NCBI GenBank assembly: GCA_002343825.1
Contig: DDSL01000082.1
Coordinates: forward strand, 1 to 34,598
Direction: 5' to 3'
From: Chthonomonas sp. UBA2391
Lineage (GTDB): Bacteria; Armatimonadota; Fimbriimonadia; Fimbriimonadales; Fimbriimonadaceae
Length of the DNA stretch: 34,598 bases
Part shown: positions 1-7,941 of the stretch, piece by piece
Layout: every line of letters begins with the position of its first letter
Numbering within the stretch: position 1 is the stretch's first letter
Notes under the pieces: model-generated
Seen by the model: only the letters and a program-made list of their open reading frames with translations
Databases searched by the model: none
Told to the model about the DNA's origin: nothing
Made by a program: the position numbers and the translations under genes

Positions 1-787
1 GCCCATCGCAAAAGATCCCCATCCAGGTTTGGTTGGTGTGGCCCCGGCTGTGCAGGCGCATCAAAACTTCTTGGCCCATATAGCAGCCCTTCTTGTAGTT
101 CACGTGGCTGTTTTCAAAGGCGCTGCCGAGTTCGGGCGGAAGGGTGCGGCTGTTCGTGTCCACGCCGTAGACGGGGATGCCAGCCTCAAGCCGAGCAATC
201 TGGAAGGCGAGGTCGTCGACCAGCGGAAAGGCGGCCTCAAGCTTCGCCTGCGCCGCGCCGCCAGGTCGAACCAAAACGGCCCAGCCGCCAAAACCGGTCC
301 GGTTGCTGCGCAGGACGATCACCTCTTCCCCGTCGATCTCGCCTTCACCCGAGTTCAGTGAAGGCAGGTTCGGGACAAATTCCTGAAGCCGGTCGGTGGC
401 CTGGGGACCCTGCAGGCTGATGATCGCATACTCGTCAACCGAAGCATGGACCTCTTCCAAGATGACCATCTTCTCCACCCGGTGAAGCAGCACGTCCACG
501 GCTTGCTTTTCGGCGGTCAAGATCAGCCGATCAGGAAGACCCCAGAGTCCATAGATCCCCTCGATCTGGCCGGTCGCGGAGCAGAGACAAAACGGAATAT
601 AGGAGCCGGGTCCGAGGTGGCGCAGGTCGTTGGTCGCTTGACCCTGGAGCCATCCTTTGCGATCTTCGCCGGTGAGGACGACGGCGTGTCGACCACCGAC
701 ATTTACTCGGCCGCAAGTTTCTCGGAGAAGGCGGTAGCCTGAAAGTACGGACTCCGCCATACTGTCGGGGGCGGCAATATCATTCAT
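1..787 (-). CDS. ygfZ: YgfZ/GcvT-like folate-binding protein (C-terminus beyond window)
   Basis: The reverse strand is open from an ATG at 787 to the window edge, giving 262 codons without a stop, so the C-terminus is missing. The translation starts MNDIAAPDSMAESVLSGYRL and carries, near residue 240, K-G-C-Y-M-G-Q-E, the signature of the YgfZ family (KGCYxGQE with its conserved Cys). Early residues include GWLQGQATNDL, the usual N-terminal aminomethyltransferase-like fold motif. YgfZ proteins bind folate and help assemble or repair certain iron-sulfur enzymes; they are not true glycine-cleavage T proteins. The start is the only nearby ATG in frame; no strong ribosome binding site is visible before it. 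It is transcribed away from the DUF2993-like gene, with 78 bases between the two starts. Family call is firm; the exact client enzymes are unknown. Confidence 0.85.
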   Translation of the reverse strand, partial: MNDIAAPDSMAESVLSGYRLLRETCGRVNVGGRHAVVLTGEDRKGWLQGQATNDLRHLGPGSYIPFCLCSATGQIEGIYGLWGLPDRLILTAEKQAVDVLLHRVEKMVILEEVHASVDEYAIISLQGPQATDRLQEFVPNLPSLNSGEGEIDGEEVIVLRSNRTGFGGWAVLVRPGGAAQAKLEAAFPLVDDLAFQIARLEAGIPVYGVDTNSRTLPPELGSAFENSHVNYKKGCYMGQEVLMRLHSRGHTNQTWMGIFCDG

Positions 788-865
788 AAGCGTGGAAGAA
801 GTGGAGACCGCGTCCTTGCGAATCCCCTAGTTCTACGATCCTATCAAGGTACCTGGTTCAATCTT

Positions 866-1675
866 TTGGCGGTCATCGAGCTTCTGCTAGGTTTAGGTTT
901 GGCTTTGGGCGCGGGGTCCAAGGTCGTGCACGACTTCGAGCGCCGCGCGGCCGATGATCTCCGCTCCAAACTCACCGGCGACGCCATCGATATCCGGGTC
1001 CGAGCAGTTCCAAATGGTCCGATCAATGGCGCTTCGGGGGATCTGCTCTCGGCCGAGATCTTGGCCCGGAGCTTCTCCACCAATGGGCTTCCGCTCTACA
1101 CTGAACCCGAACGTCCTGGTCGCGGCCGTGTGCGGGAGCTTCGGCTGGAGCTTCGAGATTTCCGATTGGCCGGACTCCGGGTCGAATCGCTCCGAGCCAC
1201 GATCCCCGACTGTCGGTACGACCTCGGACTCGCGCTGAGCCGTGGTCAGATCCGCCTGACCCGCAGCGGCGAAGGAACGGGAACGGTGACCCTTTTGGCC
1301 GAAGATCTCGGCCCTTGGATCACGCGCCGGTTCCGAGAGATCACCGAGGCGCGGGTTGAGTTTCGGGCGGGCAAGGTGATCGTCGAGGGCGCGGGCGACT
1401 TCATCGTCATTAAGGCCCGGTTCAAGGTGATCGCCGAGCTAGAGTCCCCCGACGGCCGGCGGATTGAGCTCGTGCGGCCACGGGTCTGGCTCGATGGCCA
1501 GCGGGTTCCGCTCAGCACGGCTCAGGCGCTCCTGCAGACGCTCAACCCCGTCGTCGATCTCGACCGGGACCTCAAGCTGGATGGCGCGGTGGACCTCCAG
1601 TCGGTTCACCTCAGTCAGAATCGACTCACGGCGACGGGGCGGGCGAGGATCCCATCACGGCCAAAGCCGCGCTAA
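866..1675 (+). CDS. LmeA/DUF2993-like phospholipid-binding protein
   Basis: A 269-residue protein with a TTG start and a short hydrophobic N-terminus (IELLLGLGLALGAG), followed by an amphipathic VVHDFERRAADDLRSKL segment. This N-terminal arrangement and the repeated beta-rich strands that follow (residues about 40-260, alternating hydrophobic and charged) resemble the LmeA/DUF2993 family, secreted or membrane-anchored lipid-binding proteins known best from actinobacteria. No catalytic motif is visible. The TTG is chosen because the first methionine-type codon lies here and the hydrophobic N-terminus begins at once; the ribosome binding site is weak (CAAGG about 17 bases upstream). Its 3' end overlaps the convergent aldo-keto-reductase-like gene by 50 bases. 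The family call is moderate; it could be another AsmA-like lipid-transport fold. Confidence 0.6.
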   Translation: MAVIELLLGLGLALGAGSKVVHDFERRAADDLRSKLTGDAIDIRVRAVPNGPINGASGDLLSAEILARSFSTNGLPLYTEPERPGRGRVRELRLELRDFRLAGLRVESLRATIPDCRYDLGLALSRGQIRLTRSGEGTGTVTLLAEDLGPWITRRFREITEARVEFRAGKVIVEGAGDFIVIKARFKVIAELESPDGRRIELVRPRVWLDGQRVPLSTAQALLQTLNPVVDLDRDLKLDGAVDLQSVHLSQNRLTATGRARIPSRPKPR

Positions 1676-2345
1676 TCTCTTCGGGACTCGATACGGGCAC
1701 CAAAACAGGGTGTTCGGCGCTGAGTTGGGTCAAGACTTCTCCCGATTCCGGGCCCCAGGTGCCCTCCAAGGGGTCCGTGGTCACGATCCCAACCCTTCGA
1801 CTTTTCGCCATCGGCAACAGCTCGTCGTACACGGCGTGGCGGCTCTGGTTACGGGGGATGAGCATGAACTCGAAGGCATCCCGGAACTGCCAGTTGGATA
1901 GGGTGGCGAGGCTAGTTTCCGCGGCGAGAAGACCAAAGTGTCCTAGGAGTCCGTCTTGTCGAGCTTCTTCGAGAGACATCAGCGCGGCGTCGAGAACGTT
2001 GTCCTCGCACGGGCGGGTCAGCCGCAGAACGTAAAAATCGAGTTTTGGCCGCCCGATGACGCTCAGGGTCTCGATGAGCTCGGCTTGAGTCTGGTCGGCC
2101 GCCGCCTGGGGGTCTCTCAACCTGGGTAAATAGTCCGCCCCCACCCGTAGGATCCGCACCTCTTCTCCGCGAAGGTGCGAGCCCCAAAGACCAGGCTGGG
2201 CCGAGATATCGAGGATCGTTCCTGAGGTGAGCAGCGCTCTCGTCATACCCTCGATCCAGGTTTCGGAGAGTCCCAGTTCTGGGAGCATGGGCTTGAGCCA
2301 GATCCGGGGAACGATCCGGTTGGTTCGGCCCAAAAGGTGGCTCAC
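1626..2345 (-). CDS. Degenerate aldo-keto-reductase-like protein
   Basis: A 239-residue protein starting at GTG, whose GTGA overlaps the stop of the upstream prenyltransferase gene by 4 bases, so translation is probably coupled. Several blocks match the aldo-keto reductase barrel in order: LDFYVLRLTRP (family: iDlyxlHwp), ALMSLEEARQDGLLGHFGL (family: leeL..GkiraiGvSn), ELLPMAKSRRVGIVTTDPL (family: lgigviaysPL) and VLVPVSSPEEI (family: ipGasspeqi). The usual catalytic His is an Arg here, and the family's Asp-Thr-Ala...Tyr-Gly block reads LDISAQPGLWG with no Tyr. The enzyme is therefore probably not an active reductase. Length is short for the family (usually 280-330). Its place in an operon with a quinone-type prenyltransferase suggests a linked role, but this is inference only. 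Confidence 0.6.
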   Translation of the reverse strand: MSHLLGRTNRIVPRIWLKPMLPELGLSETWIEGMTRALLTSGTILDISAQPGLWGSHLRGEEVRILRVGADYLPRLRDPQAAADQTQAELIETLSVIGRPKLDFYVLRLTRPCEDNVLDAALMSLEEARQDGLLGHFGLLAAETSLATLSNWQFRDAFEFMLIPRNQSRHAVYDELLPMAKSRRVGIVTTDPLEGTWGPESGEVLTQLSAEHPVLVPVSSPEEISAALAVMGSSPAPSP

Positions 2346-3244
2346 GAAAGCACCCCATCGAGCAGCGCAAACACGAAGAATCCGAGCGACACCCAGCCGT
2401 TGAGAGTGAAAAATGCGAGGTTGATTCGGCTCAGATCGTCCGGTTTCACCAAGGATTGCTCATAGAGGAGTAGACCGGCGGCAACCGCAACTCCGGCAAA
2501 GTACAAAGGCCCAAGACTCCAAAGAAATCCCGTCCAGATCAGCAGACCGACGGTCAAGGCGTGGAGCAACCGGCTCGCCCAGAGGGCCTTGACTCGACCC
2601 AACCACACCGGCATCGAATAAAGTCCCTCGCGCCGGTCGAACTCTTCGTCTTGGAGGCTATACAGGATGTCGAAACCCGCCGTCCATCCCATCACGGCGA
2701 AGACGAGGGACAAGATCCGGGGGTCCAGCGTCCCCGTGACTCCGATGAAGGCCGCGGCCGGGGCAATGGCCAGGCTCAGGCCGAGAATCAGGTGGCAGAG
2801 CGGGGTGAAGCGCTTGGTGTAGCTGTATCCCAGAGTGACCAACAGGGCCACCGGAGAGAGAGCCAGGGCCAGAGGGTTGAGAAGCGCGGCCGCGACGAGA
2901 AATAGCCCGACCGACCCGGCAAAAAAGAGGTGGACTTGGCGCAGCCCCAGGATCCCAGCTGGGATAGCCCGGATGGCTGTCCGAGCATTCTTGGCGTCGA
3001 TCTGCCGGTCCACGATCCGGTTGAAGGCCATCGCGGCGCTTCGGCACGAGACCATCGCCAGAACGATCAATCCAAACTTTTCCCACCCCGGCCAGAGCGA
3101 ATCGCGGGCCGCTACCGAGCCCCACATCATTCCCACCATGGCGAAGGGGAGAGCGAAGATCGAGTGCTCGAACTTGATCATCTCCAGGTAGGCGCGAAAG
3201 CTGGCCCATCCGGTTAAGGGTGCCGAAACGGTCATCACCTCCAT
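2342..3244 (-). CDS. UbiA-family aromatic prenyltransferase (MqnP/4-hydroxybenzoate type)
   Basis: A 300-residue integral membrane protein with about eight or nine hydrophobic segments. The first Asp-rich motif reads NRIVDRQIDAKN (family NDxxDxxxD) near residue 75-86, and the second reads DILYSLQDEEFDR near residue 193-205; YSYTKRFT lies between them. These are the Mg-diphosphate binding sites of UbiA enzymes, which attach a polyprenyl chain to an aromatic acid in ubiquinone or menaquinone synthesis. The motif spelling fits the 'putative 4-hydroxybenzoate polyprenyltransferase' group that includes MqnP of the futalosine menaquinone route. The start is the ATG two bases after the methyltransferase stop; another ATG three codons later is possible. 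It is the middle gene of a leftward operon, followed through a GTGA overlap by the reductase-like gene. Confidence 0.88.
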   Translation of the reverse strand: MEVMTVSAPLTGWASFRAYLEMIKFEHSIFALPFAMVGMMWGSVAARDSLWPGWEKFGLIVLAMVSCRSAAMAFNRIVDRQIDAKNARTAIRAIPAGILGLRQVHLFFAGSVGLFLVAAALLNPLALALSPVALLVTLGYSYTKRFTPLCHLILGLSLAIAPAAAFIGVTGTLDPRILSLVFAVMGWTAGFDILYSLQDEEFDRREGLYSMPVWLGRVKALWASRLLHALTVGLLIWTGFLWSLGPLYFAGVAVAAGLLLYEQSLVKPDDLSRINLAFFTLNGWVSLGFFVFALLDGVLS

Positions 3245-3246
3245 TA

Positions 3247-3912
3247 CTACCCGTTCTGGTCGGGCTTGATCGCCAAGACAAAGAATTGGAGGAACCGGCA
3301 GTCGTCGCAGCGGTTCCGTGTGACCAGGTTCAAGATCCGCAAGGTGCGGCTATACATCGGGTTAATCCCTTCCAGACGCTGGAGGACCAAACCGCTGCCC
3401 TCGAAAAGCCGGGGGATGGACTTCTTGGTGTACCAGCGCAGGTGAGTGCGGTCGAAGATCCCGCTATCGTCTTGAGGAAAGTCACCCTCCTTGACGATCT
3501 TCATGAACGGTTTCCAGCACCGGAGGTTTGGGAGCGAGGCCACGAGGGTCCCCCCTGGCCGCAAGACCCGGGCGATCTCTTTCACCGCGCGGTCGGGCCA
3601 AGCGAGGTGCTCCAAGACATCGTTGCAGGTGACGAGGTCAAAGTGAGCGTCTGGATAAGTCGCCAAGACCTCGATCGCGTCGCCGACATCCACACGGTCC
3701 AATCGTTCGGCGGCAAATGCGGCCGGTTCGGGCTCGATCTCGATGCCCCAAACTTCGCACCCTTGGTCGCTCTTGAGGAGCAGACCAAAGGAACCCGCTC
3801 CACAACCGACATCCAGAGCTCGGCGAACACCCGAGGGCAGGTTCACCAGCACATCCCAGCGAGGATTCCGGTAGTACGGCTTGAGCTCTTCGAGGGAGCG
3901 GAATGACGGCAC
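3247..3912 (-). CDS. Class I SAM-dependent methyltransferase
   Basis: The 221-residue product carries a complete Rossmann methyltransferase core: motif I ALDVGCGAGSFGLLL, an acidic post-I turn VWGIEIEPEP, motif II/III DLVTCNDVLEHLAWPD and RVLRPGGTLVASLPN. Near the C-terminus a short Cys-containing stretch, RNRCDDCRFLQFF, is typical of the Methyltransf_23-type group. The reading frame stays open much further upstream, into the antisense of the deacetylase gene, but homology-like sequence begins at VPSFRSLEELKPYYRNP, so I place the start at the GTG at 3912. The substrate cannot be told. It heads the operon with the prenyltransferase two bases downstream, so a small quinone-like molecule is possible, though UbiE-specific motifs are not seen. 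Only 27 bases separate this start from that of the divergent deacetylase gene. Confidence 0.8.
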   Translation of the reverse strand: MPSFRSLEELKPYYRNPRWDVLVNLPSGVRRALDVGCGAGSFGLLLKSDQGCEVWGIEIEPEPAAFAAERLDRVDVGDAIEVLATYPDAHFDLVTCNDVLEHLAWPDRAVKEIARVLRPGGTLVASLPNLRCWKPFMKIVKEGDFPQDDSGIFDRTHLRWYTKKSIPRLFEGSGLVLQRLEGINPMYSRTLRILNLVTRNRCDDCRFLQFFVLAIKPDQNG

Positions 3913-3939
3913 GGCAGGGGTATACCAGAACCCAAGCCC

Positions 3940-5031
3940 ATGGCCACGGTCCCCAATTTCTTCTATCACCCACGCATCATGGAGTACGACTTTGGCCATG
4001 GACACCCCCTGCGGCCCGAGCGGCTCAAGCGAACGATGAGCCTCCTGGCCGCTTGCGCCGAGGTTGACCTGATCGACCCCGGATTGGCTTCTGACGCCGA
4101 TGTACTCCGCTTGCACTCCAAGGAGTATGTAGACGCGGTCAAGATGGCCGGAGGCGGGGACCACCTTCCGGGCGGGTTTACGGCTCGATATGGAATCGGC
4201 CCTGGCGATACTCCCTCCTTCATCGGGATGTATGAGGTCTCGCTTGCCTATGTCGGAGGGAGTATCCGTGCGGCCGAGGCCGTTCGGGACGGGGCCGATC
4301 TGGCGTTCGGGATCGGAGGAGGACTCCACCACGCCCAGCGCGGAAATGCGAGTGGGTTCTGTGTATTTAACGATGTCGCCCTAGCCTGCTCGGTGCTGCG
4401 AGAGCGCTTTGACCGGGTGGCCTATGTCGATATCGACGTCCATCATGGCGACGGCGTCGAGGCCCTCTTTGCCGACGACCCGGCCGTGATGACCTGCTCC
4501 ATTCACCAGATGAGTCCTGGCTTTTATCCGGGGACGGGCCGAGCCGAAGAAACCGGAACGGCCGGGACGACGGTGAATATCCCCCTACCCAATGGAACGA
4601 CAGGAGACATCTGGCTGGATGCCTTTCGCCGGGGGATCATCCCCTTGCTGGAAGAGTTCGATCCGGGGGCGATCGTGCTGCAAATGGGAACGGATCCCCA
4701 CTTCGACGACCCCTTGGCTCGGCTCCAAGTTTCGGCCCAAGAGTGGCTGGGGGCGGTGGAATCGATCCGCGATCTGGGCAAGCCCATCTGCGCGACCGGG
4801 GGTGGTGGATACAACCTCAGCACCGTCCCGCGAATGTGGGTGGCCGCGATCCTTACACTAGGCGGAATCCCCGTTCCCGACCTCATCCCCGAGCCCGATG
4901 CAACCGATTATGGAACTCGTACGTTCTTTGATCCAGAGTTGCCCCAACCCCGGGGGGTCGGATTCCTAGAGGCTGAAAGAGCCCTCAGCATCCTCCGTGC
5001 CGCGCGTCCGAAAGGCTGGCAACCTCGCTGA
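3940..5031 (+). CDS. Histone-deacetylase-family zinc hydrolase (AcuC-like)
   Basis: A 363-residue protein beginning MATVPNFFYHPRIMEYDFG, the usual N-terminus of bacterial HDAC-family proteins. Catalytic features are all present: the tandem His pair in GGLHHAQRGNASGFCVFND, zinc ligands Asp and His in YVDIDVHHGDGVEALF, the third ligand Asp in GTDPHFDDPL, and the catalytic Tyr in TGGGGYN. The family removes acetyl groups from acetyl-lysine or acetylpolyamines; AcuC members deacetylate acetyl-CoA synthetase. No acetyl-CoA synthetase gene lies nearby, so the substrate is open. The gene starts 27 bases from the divergent methyltransferase start and is followed after 73 bases by tyrA. Confidence 0.9.
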   Translation: MATVPNFFYHPRIMEYDFGHGHPLRPERLKRTMSLLAACAEVDLIDPGLASDADVLRLHSKEYVDAVKMAGGGDHLPGGFTARYGIGPGDTPSFIGMYEVSLAYVGGSIRAAEAVRDGADLAFGIGGGLHHAQRGNASGFCVFNDVALACSVLRERFDRVAYVDIDVHHGDGVEALFADDPAVMTCSIHQMSPGFYPGTGRAEETGTAGTTVNIPLPNGTTGDIWLDAFRRGIIPLLEEFDPGAIVLQMGTDPHFDDPLARLQVSAQEWLGAVESIRDLGKPICATGGGGYNLSTVPRMWVAAILTLGGIPVPDLIPEPDATDYGTRTFFDPELPQPRGVGFLEAERALSILRAARPKGWQPR

Positions 5032-5104
5032 ATTTCCAGGAACAAAACGGTTTGGGAATTCGTCGAAGCCTAGGGCTGGTATTGGTTCGCAGGAGAGGGA
5101 TCAT

Positions 5105-5920
5105 TTGGTAGTCGGGATCATTGGACTGGGATTAATCGGAGGCTCCGTTGCAGCGGGGTTGATGGAATCCTGTTTGCCGAGCAAGGTCCTGGGATTCGAC
5201 ACCTCCCCGGAGGCAGTTGCGGCCGCCCGTCAGAAGGGGTGGATTTCCGGTTCGGTGGACCATCTCTCCGAGTTGGCCGACGTGGACCTGATCATCCTCG
5301 CCACCCCGCCCGACTCCACGGTGCGCATCCTGGCCGAGATCGAGCCGCTTCTGAGCGAGAAACCGTTTCTGACCGACTGCTCTAGCGTCAAGCGATCGAT
5401 CGTCGACGCGGTACCCGCTTCCCTCTTGCCCCGCTTTGTGGGTGGACACCCAATGGCCGGGCACCACGAGAGCGGCCACGCGTCGGCCCAGCTCGGCCTT
5501 TTCACCGATTGCCAGTGGATCCTGACTCCCCAAGAGGAGACTGATCCGGCGGCACTCCGGTTGGTGAAGCGGATCGTCTTTGCCCTCGACGCGCATCCGG
5601 TCGAGATGGATCCGGACAGCCACGACCGCCACGTAGCCGCCCTCAGCCATCTGCCCCATATCCTCGCGAATGCACTGCTTTGCATGAGCGCGGACCTCGA
5701 CCACCCCGAGGTCGCGGCCGGCAGTTGGGCCGACCTGACCCGCGTTGGAGGCACCGAGCCGGATCTCTGGCGACAAATCTTGATCCACAACCGCGGGAGG
5801 GTGCTCGAATCGTTGGAAGCCCTTCAGCAATACCTCGATGGGATCCGGTCGACGCTCGAAGAAGGCAACGGTAGCGAGATCGCCGACGAGATCCGCCGGG
5901 CCGCAAGCCACAAGCGCTAG
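5105..5920 (+). CDS. tyrA: Prephenate dehydrogenase
   Basis: A 271-residue NAD(P)-dependent enzyme that oxidatively decarboxylates prephenate to 4-hydroxyphenylpyruvate on the way to tyrosine. The N-terminal dinucleotide-binding loop is VGIIGLGLIGGSVAAGLM; the catalytic block is GGHPMAGHHESG; the C-terminal helical dimer domain contains AALSHLPHILANAL. The reading frame is open further upstream, but the NAD loop must sit at the N-terminus, and a TTG at 5105 with AGGAG nine bases before it gives exactly that, so I use it. No ACT domain follows, so feedback control by tyrosine through that domain is not expected. It begins a forward block with aroA (14 bases) and cmk. Confidence 0.93.
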   Translation: MVVGIIGLGLIGGSVAAGLMESCLPSKVLGFDTSPEAVAAARQKGWISGSVDHLSELADVDLIILATPPDSTVRILAEIEPLLSEKPFLTDCSSVKRSIVDAVPASLLPRFVGGHPMAGHHESGHASAQLGLFTDCQWILTPQEETDPAALRLVKRIVFALDAHPVEMDPDSHDRHVAALSHLPHILANALLCMSADLDHPEVAAGSWADLTRVGGTEPDLWRQILIHNRGRVLESLEALQQYLDGIRSTLEEGNGSEIADEIRRAASHKR

Positions 5921-5934
5921 TACACTATGCGGTC

Positions 5935-7215
5935 ATGAGAGTTGAGGTCCAAGCCGCAGGCCCCCTGCGCGGTGAATTGCGTCTGCCCTCGGATAAATCA
6001 CTGACCCACCGGGCCTTTATGCTCGCCGCGGCTGCCCGGAGCTCCAGCGAGGTCCTCCACCCTCTCACGGGAGCGGACTGCCTCTCCACCCTGCAGTGCC
6101 TTAACGCTATGGGACTCCGACACCGGGCCGATGGGCCGGTATGGACCCTCCTCCCGGTCAATGAATGGATGGCCCCTCAGAGACCCCTAGACTGCGGCAA
6201 TAGCGGAACGACCATGCGCCTTCTATCGGGACTATTGGCCTCTCGGCCGATGGAAGCGACCCTCGTTGGAGACGCCTCGCTTTCCCGCCGACCGATGAAG
6301 CGAATCGCCGAACCGCTCCGCCTGATGGGAGCGACCGTCGAAGGTGATACGGCTCCCTTACGGATTTCGGGGCGCGACTTGGTTGGGATCGAGTACACCT
6401 TGCCCGTCGCCAGCGCTCAGATCAAGAGCTGCGTACTGCTCGCCGGGTTGCGTGCGAGCACGCCGACAACCGTCCATGAGCCGCACCCGAGCCGCGACCA
6501 CACCGAGCGAATGCTGACAGCACTGGGCGTCCAGATCCAGCGCGTCTCTCCTCTGACTTCTAAGCTCGAACCGTTCCAAGTTTTCGAAGGTTTCCGAATG
6601 AAAATCCCGGCCGACATCAGCAGCGCCGCCTTTTGGATGGTGGCCGGAGCTCTGATCCCTGGCTCGGAGATCCGGCTCACCGAAGTCGGCACCAATCCCA
6701 CCCGGACAGGGATTCTGGAGGTGCTCCAACAAGCCGGAGCCCAGGTTGAGCACGAACCAGGCCCCGAAGAGCTCGGAGAACCCACTGGAGATCTGATCGT
6801 TAGGTCATCGAAGGATCTGCGGCCGTTCACGATCAGCGGTGACCTCGTGCCCCGGCTGATCGACGAGATTCCCGTCCTTGCCGTTTTGGCCACCCAGTGC
6901 CATGGCGAGACCGTCATCCGAGATGCCGGAGAGCTAAGGGTCAAGGAGTCGGACCGCATCCAAGTCGTGGCCGATGGGCTGCGAAACATGGGGGCTCAAG
7001 TCGAGACCACAGGGGACGGCATGGTCATCTCCGGACCGACTCCGCTGACCGGAACCGCGATCGATGCCGAGGGGGATCACCGAATCGCGATGGCCTTCAG
7101 CATCGCCGGGATGATCGCCACGGGGAGCACGACCATCGAACATGCCGATAGCGTCCTCACCAGCTACCCCACCTTTTTCGAGGATATGAAAAGTCTACAG
7201 GGGGTCCCGCGATGA
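5935..7215 (+). CDS. aroA: 3-phosphoshikimate 1-carboxyvinyltransferase (EPSP synthase)
   Basis: A 426-residue enzyme that transfers enolpyruvyl from PEP to shikimate-3-phosphate, the step before chorismate. Recognised blocks are LPSDKSLTHRAFML near the N-terminus, DCGNSGTTMRLL around residue 85, SAQIKSCVLLAGL, EPHPSRDHTERML, and ELRVKESDRIQ near the C-terminal end. The SAQxK and RDHTE spellings are those of class II EPSP synthases, which as a class tolerate glyphosate better than class I; whether this one does is inference. Length is normal. No clear ribosome binding site precedes the ATG, 14 bases after tyrA, so coupling is likely. It overlaps cmk by the sequence ATGA. Confidence 0.95.
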   Translation: MRVEVQAAGPLRGELRLPSDKSLTHRAFMLAAAARSSSEVLHPLTGADCLSTLQCLNAMGLRHRADGPVWTLLPVNEWMAPQRPLDCGNSGTTMRLLSGLLASRPMEATLVGDASLSRRPMKRIAEPLRLMGATVEGDTAPLRISGRDLVGIEYTLPVASAQIKSCVLLAGLRASTPTTVHEPHPSRDHTERMLTALGVQIQRVSPLTSKLEPFQVFEGFRMKIPADISSAAFWMVAGALIPGSEIRLTEVGTNPTRTGILEVLQQAGAQVEHEPGPEELGEPTGDLIVRSSKDLRPFTISGDLVPRLIDEIPVLAVLATQCHGETVIRDAGELRVKESDRIQVVADGLRNMGAQVETTGDGMVISGPTPLTGTAIDAEGDHRIAMAFSIAGMIATGSTTIEHADSVLTSYPTFFEDMKSLQGVPR

Positions 7216-7853
7216 ACCGAGTGATTGCGATTGACGGCCCGGCTGGAGCCGGCAAGAGCACGGTCGCCAAGATCCTTGCCCGCCGCCTCGGACTGCGATA
7301 CCTGGATACCGGGGCGATGTACCGAGCCGTGGCACTGCTGGCAACCCGGGCCGGGCTTCAACCCGAAGACGGGGCGGAGGCCGCCCGACTGGCCGAACAG
7401 GCGGAGATCACCTTTGGCCACGGGGACCCGCAGCCGGTTCTGGTGAACGGAGAGGACATCACGAGCCTGATCCGCACTCCGGAAATCAGCGAGCTGGCCA
7501 GTGCCCTGAGTGCCCACTCGGCCTTGCGTCAAGTCCTGGTCGCTCGGCAGAAGGAGCTGATCCAGACCGGAGATTGGATCTTGGAGGGCCGAGATACGAC
7601 CACCGTGGTGGCTCCCCACGCCACAGTGAAGGTCTTCTTGACCGCCAGCCTCGAAGAGCGCGCCAAACGCCGAAGCCTCGAGCTGGGTCGCGAGGACGTG
7701 AGCGAGCTCACGCGAATGATCAGCGAACGGGACCATCGCGACTACACCCGCGAGGATTCCCCCCTGACGATGAGCCCTGACGCCCATCGACTGGAGACCT
7801 TTGGACTCAGCGCCGAGGAAGTTGCCAACCGGATCGCAGCGCTCCTTCCCTGA
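7212..7853 (+). CDS. cmk: Cytidylate kinase
   Basis: A 213-residue (d)CMP kinase: Walker A loop IDGPAGAGKSTVAKILA at the N-terminus, YLDTGAMYRAVA directly after it, a NMP-binding region in the middle and the lid segment around RDHRDYTREDSPL. It phosphorylates CMP and dCMP with ATP. The ATG overlaps the aroA stop in ATGA, so the two are translated together. The order tyrA-aroA-cmk is a common bacterial arrangement, often followed by rpsA; here rpsA is not present and a DUF4139 gene follows instead after 88 bases. Confidence 0.94.
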   Translation: MNRVIAIDGPAGAGKSTVAKILARRLGLRYLDTGAMYRAVALLATRAGLQPEDGAEAARLAEQAEITFGHGDPQPVLVNGEDITSLIRTPEISELASALSAHSALRQVLVARQKELIQTGDWILEGRDTTTVVAPHATVKVFLTASLEERAKRRSLELGREDVSELTRMISERDHRDYTREDSPLTMSPDAHRLETFGLSAEEVANRIAALLP

Positions 7854-7941
7854 CCGGTCGAGATGGGACAGAAGTCCGCCCGGTGATACCTTTCCAGAAC
7901 ATCGGGCGTCCAATGCTCGAAACCTAGGAGGTTCACCCAGA

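Noticed and set aside
29..742. Forward-strand open frames across the first 0.75 kb
   Set aside because: They are antisense to the reverse-strand YgfZ frame, which carries the KGCYxGQE motif; the forward translations show no motif.
3913..4332. Upstream extension of the methyltransferase frame to 4332
   Set aside because: The extra 140 residues are antisense to the deacetylase N-terminal half, with no methyltransferase similarity.
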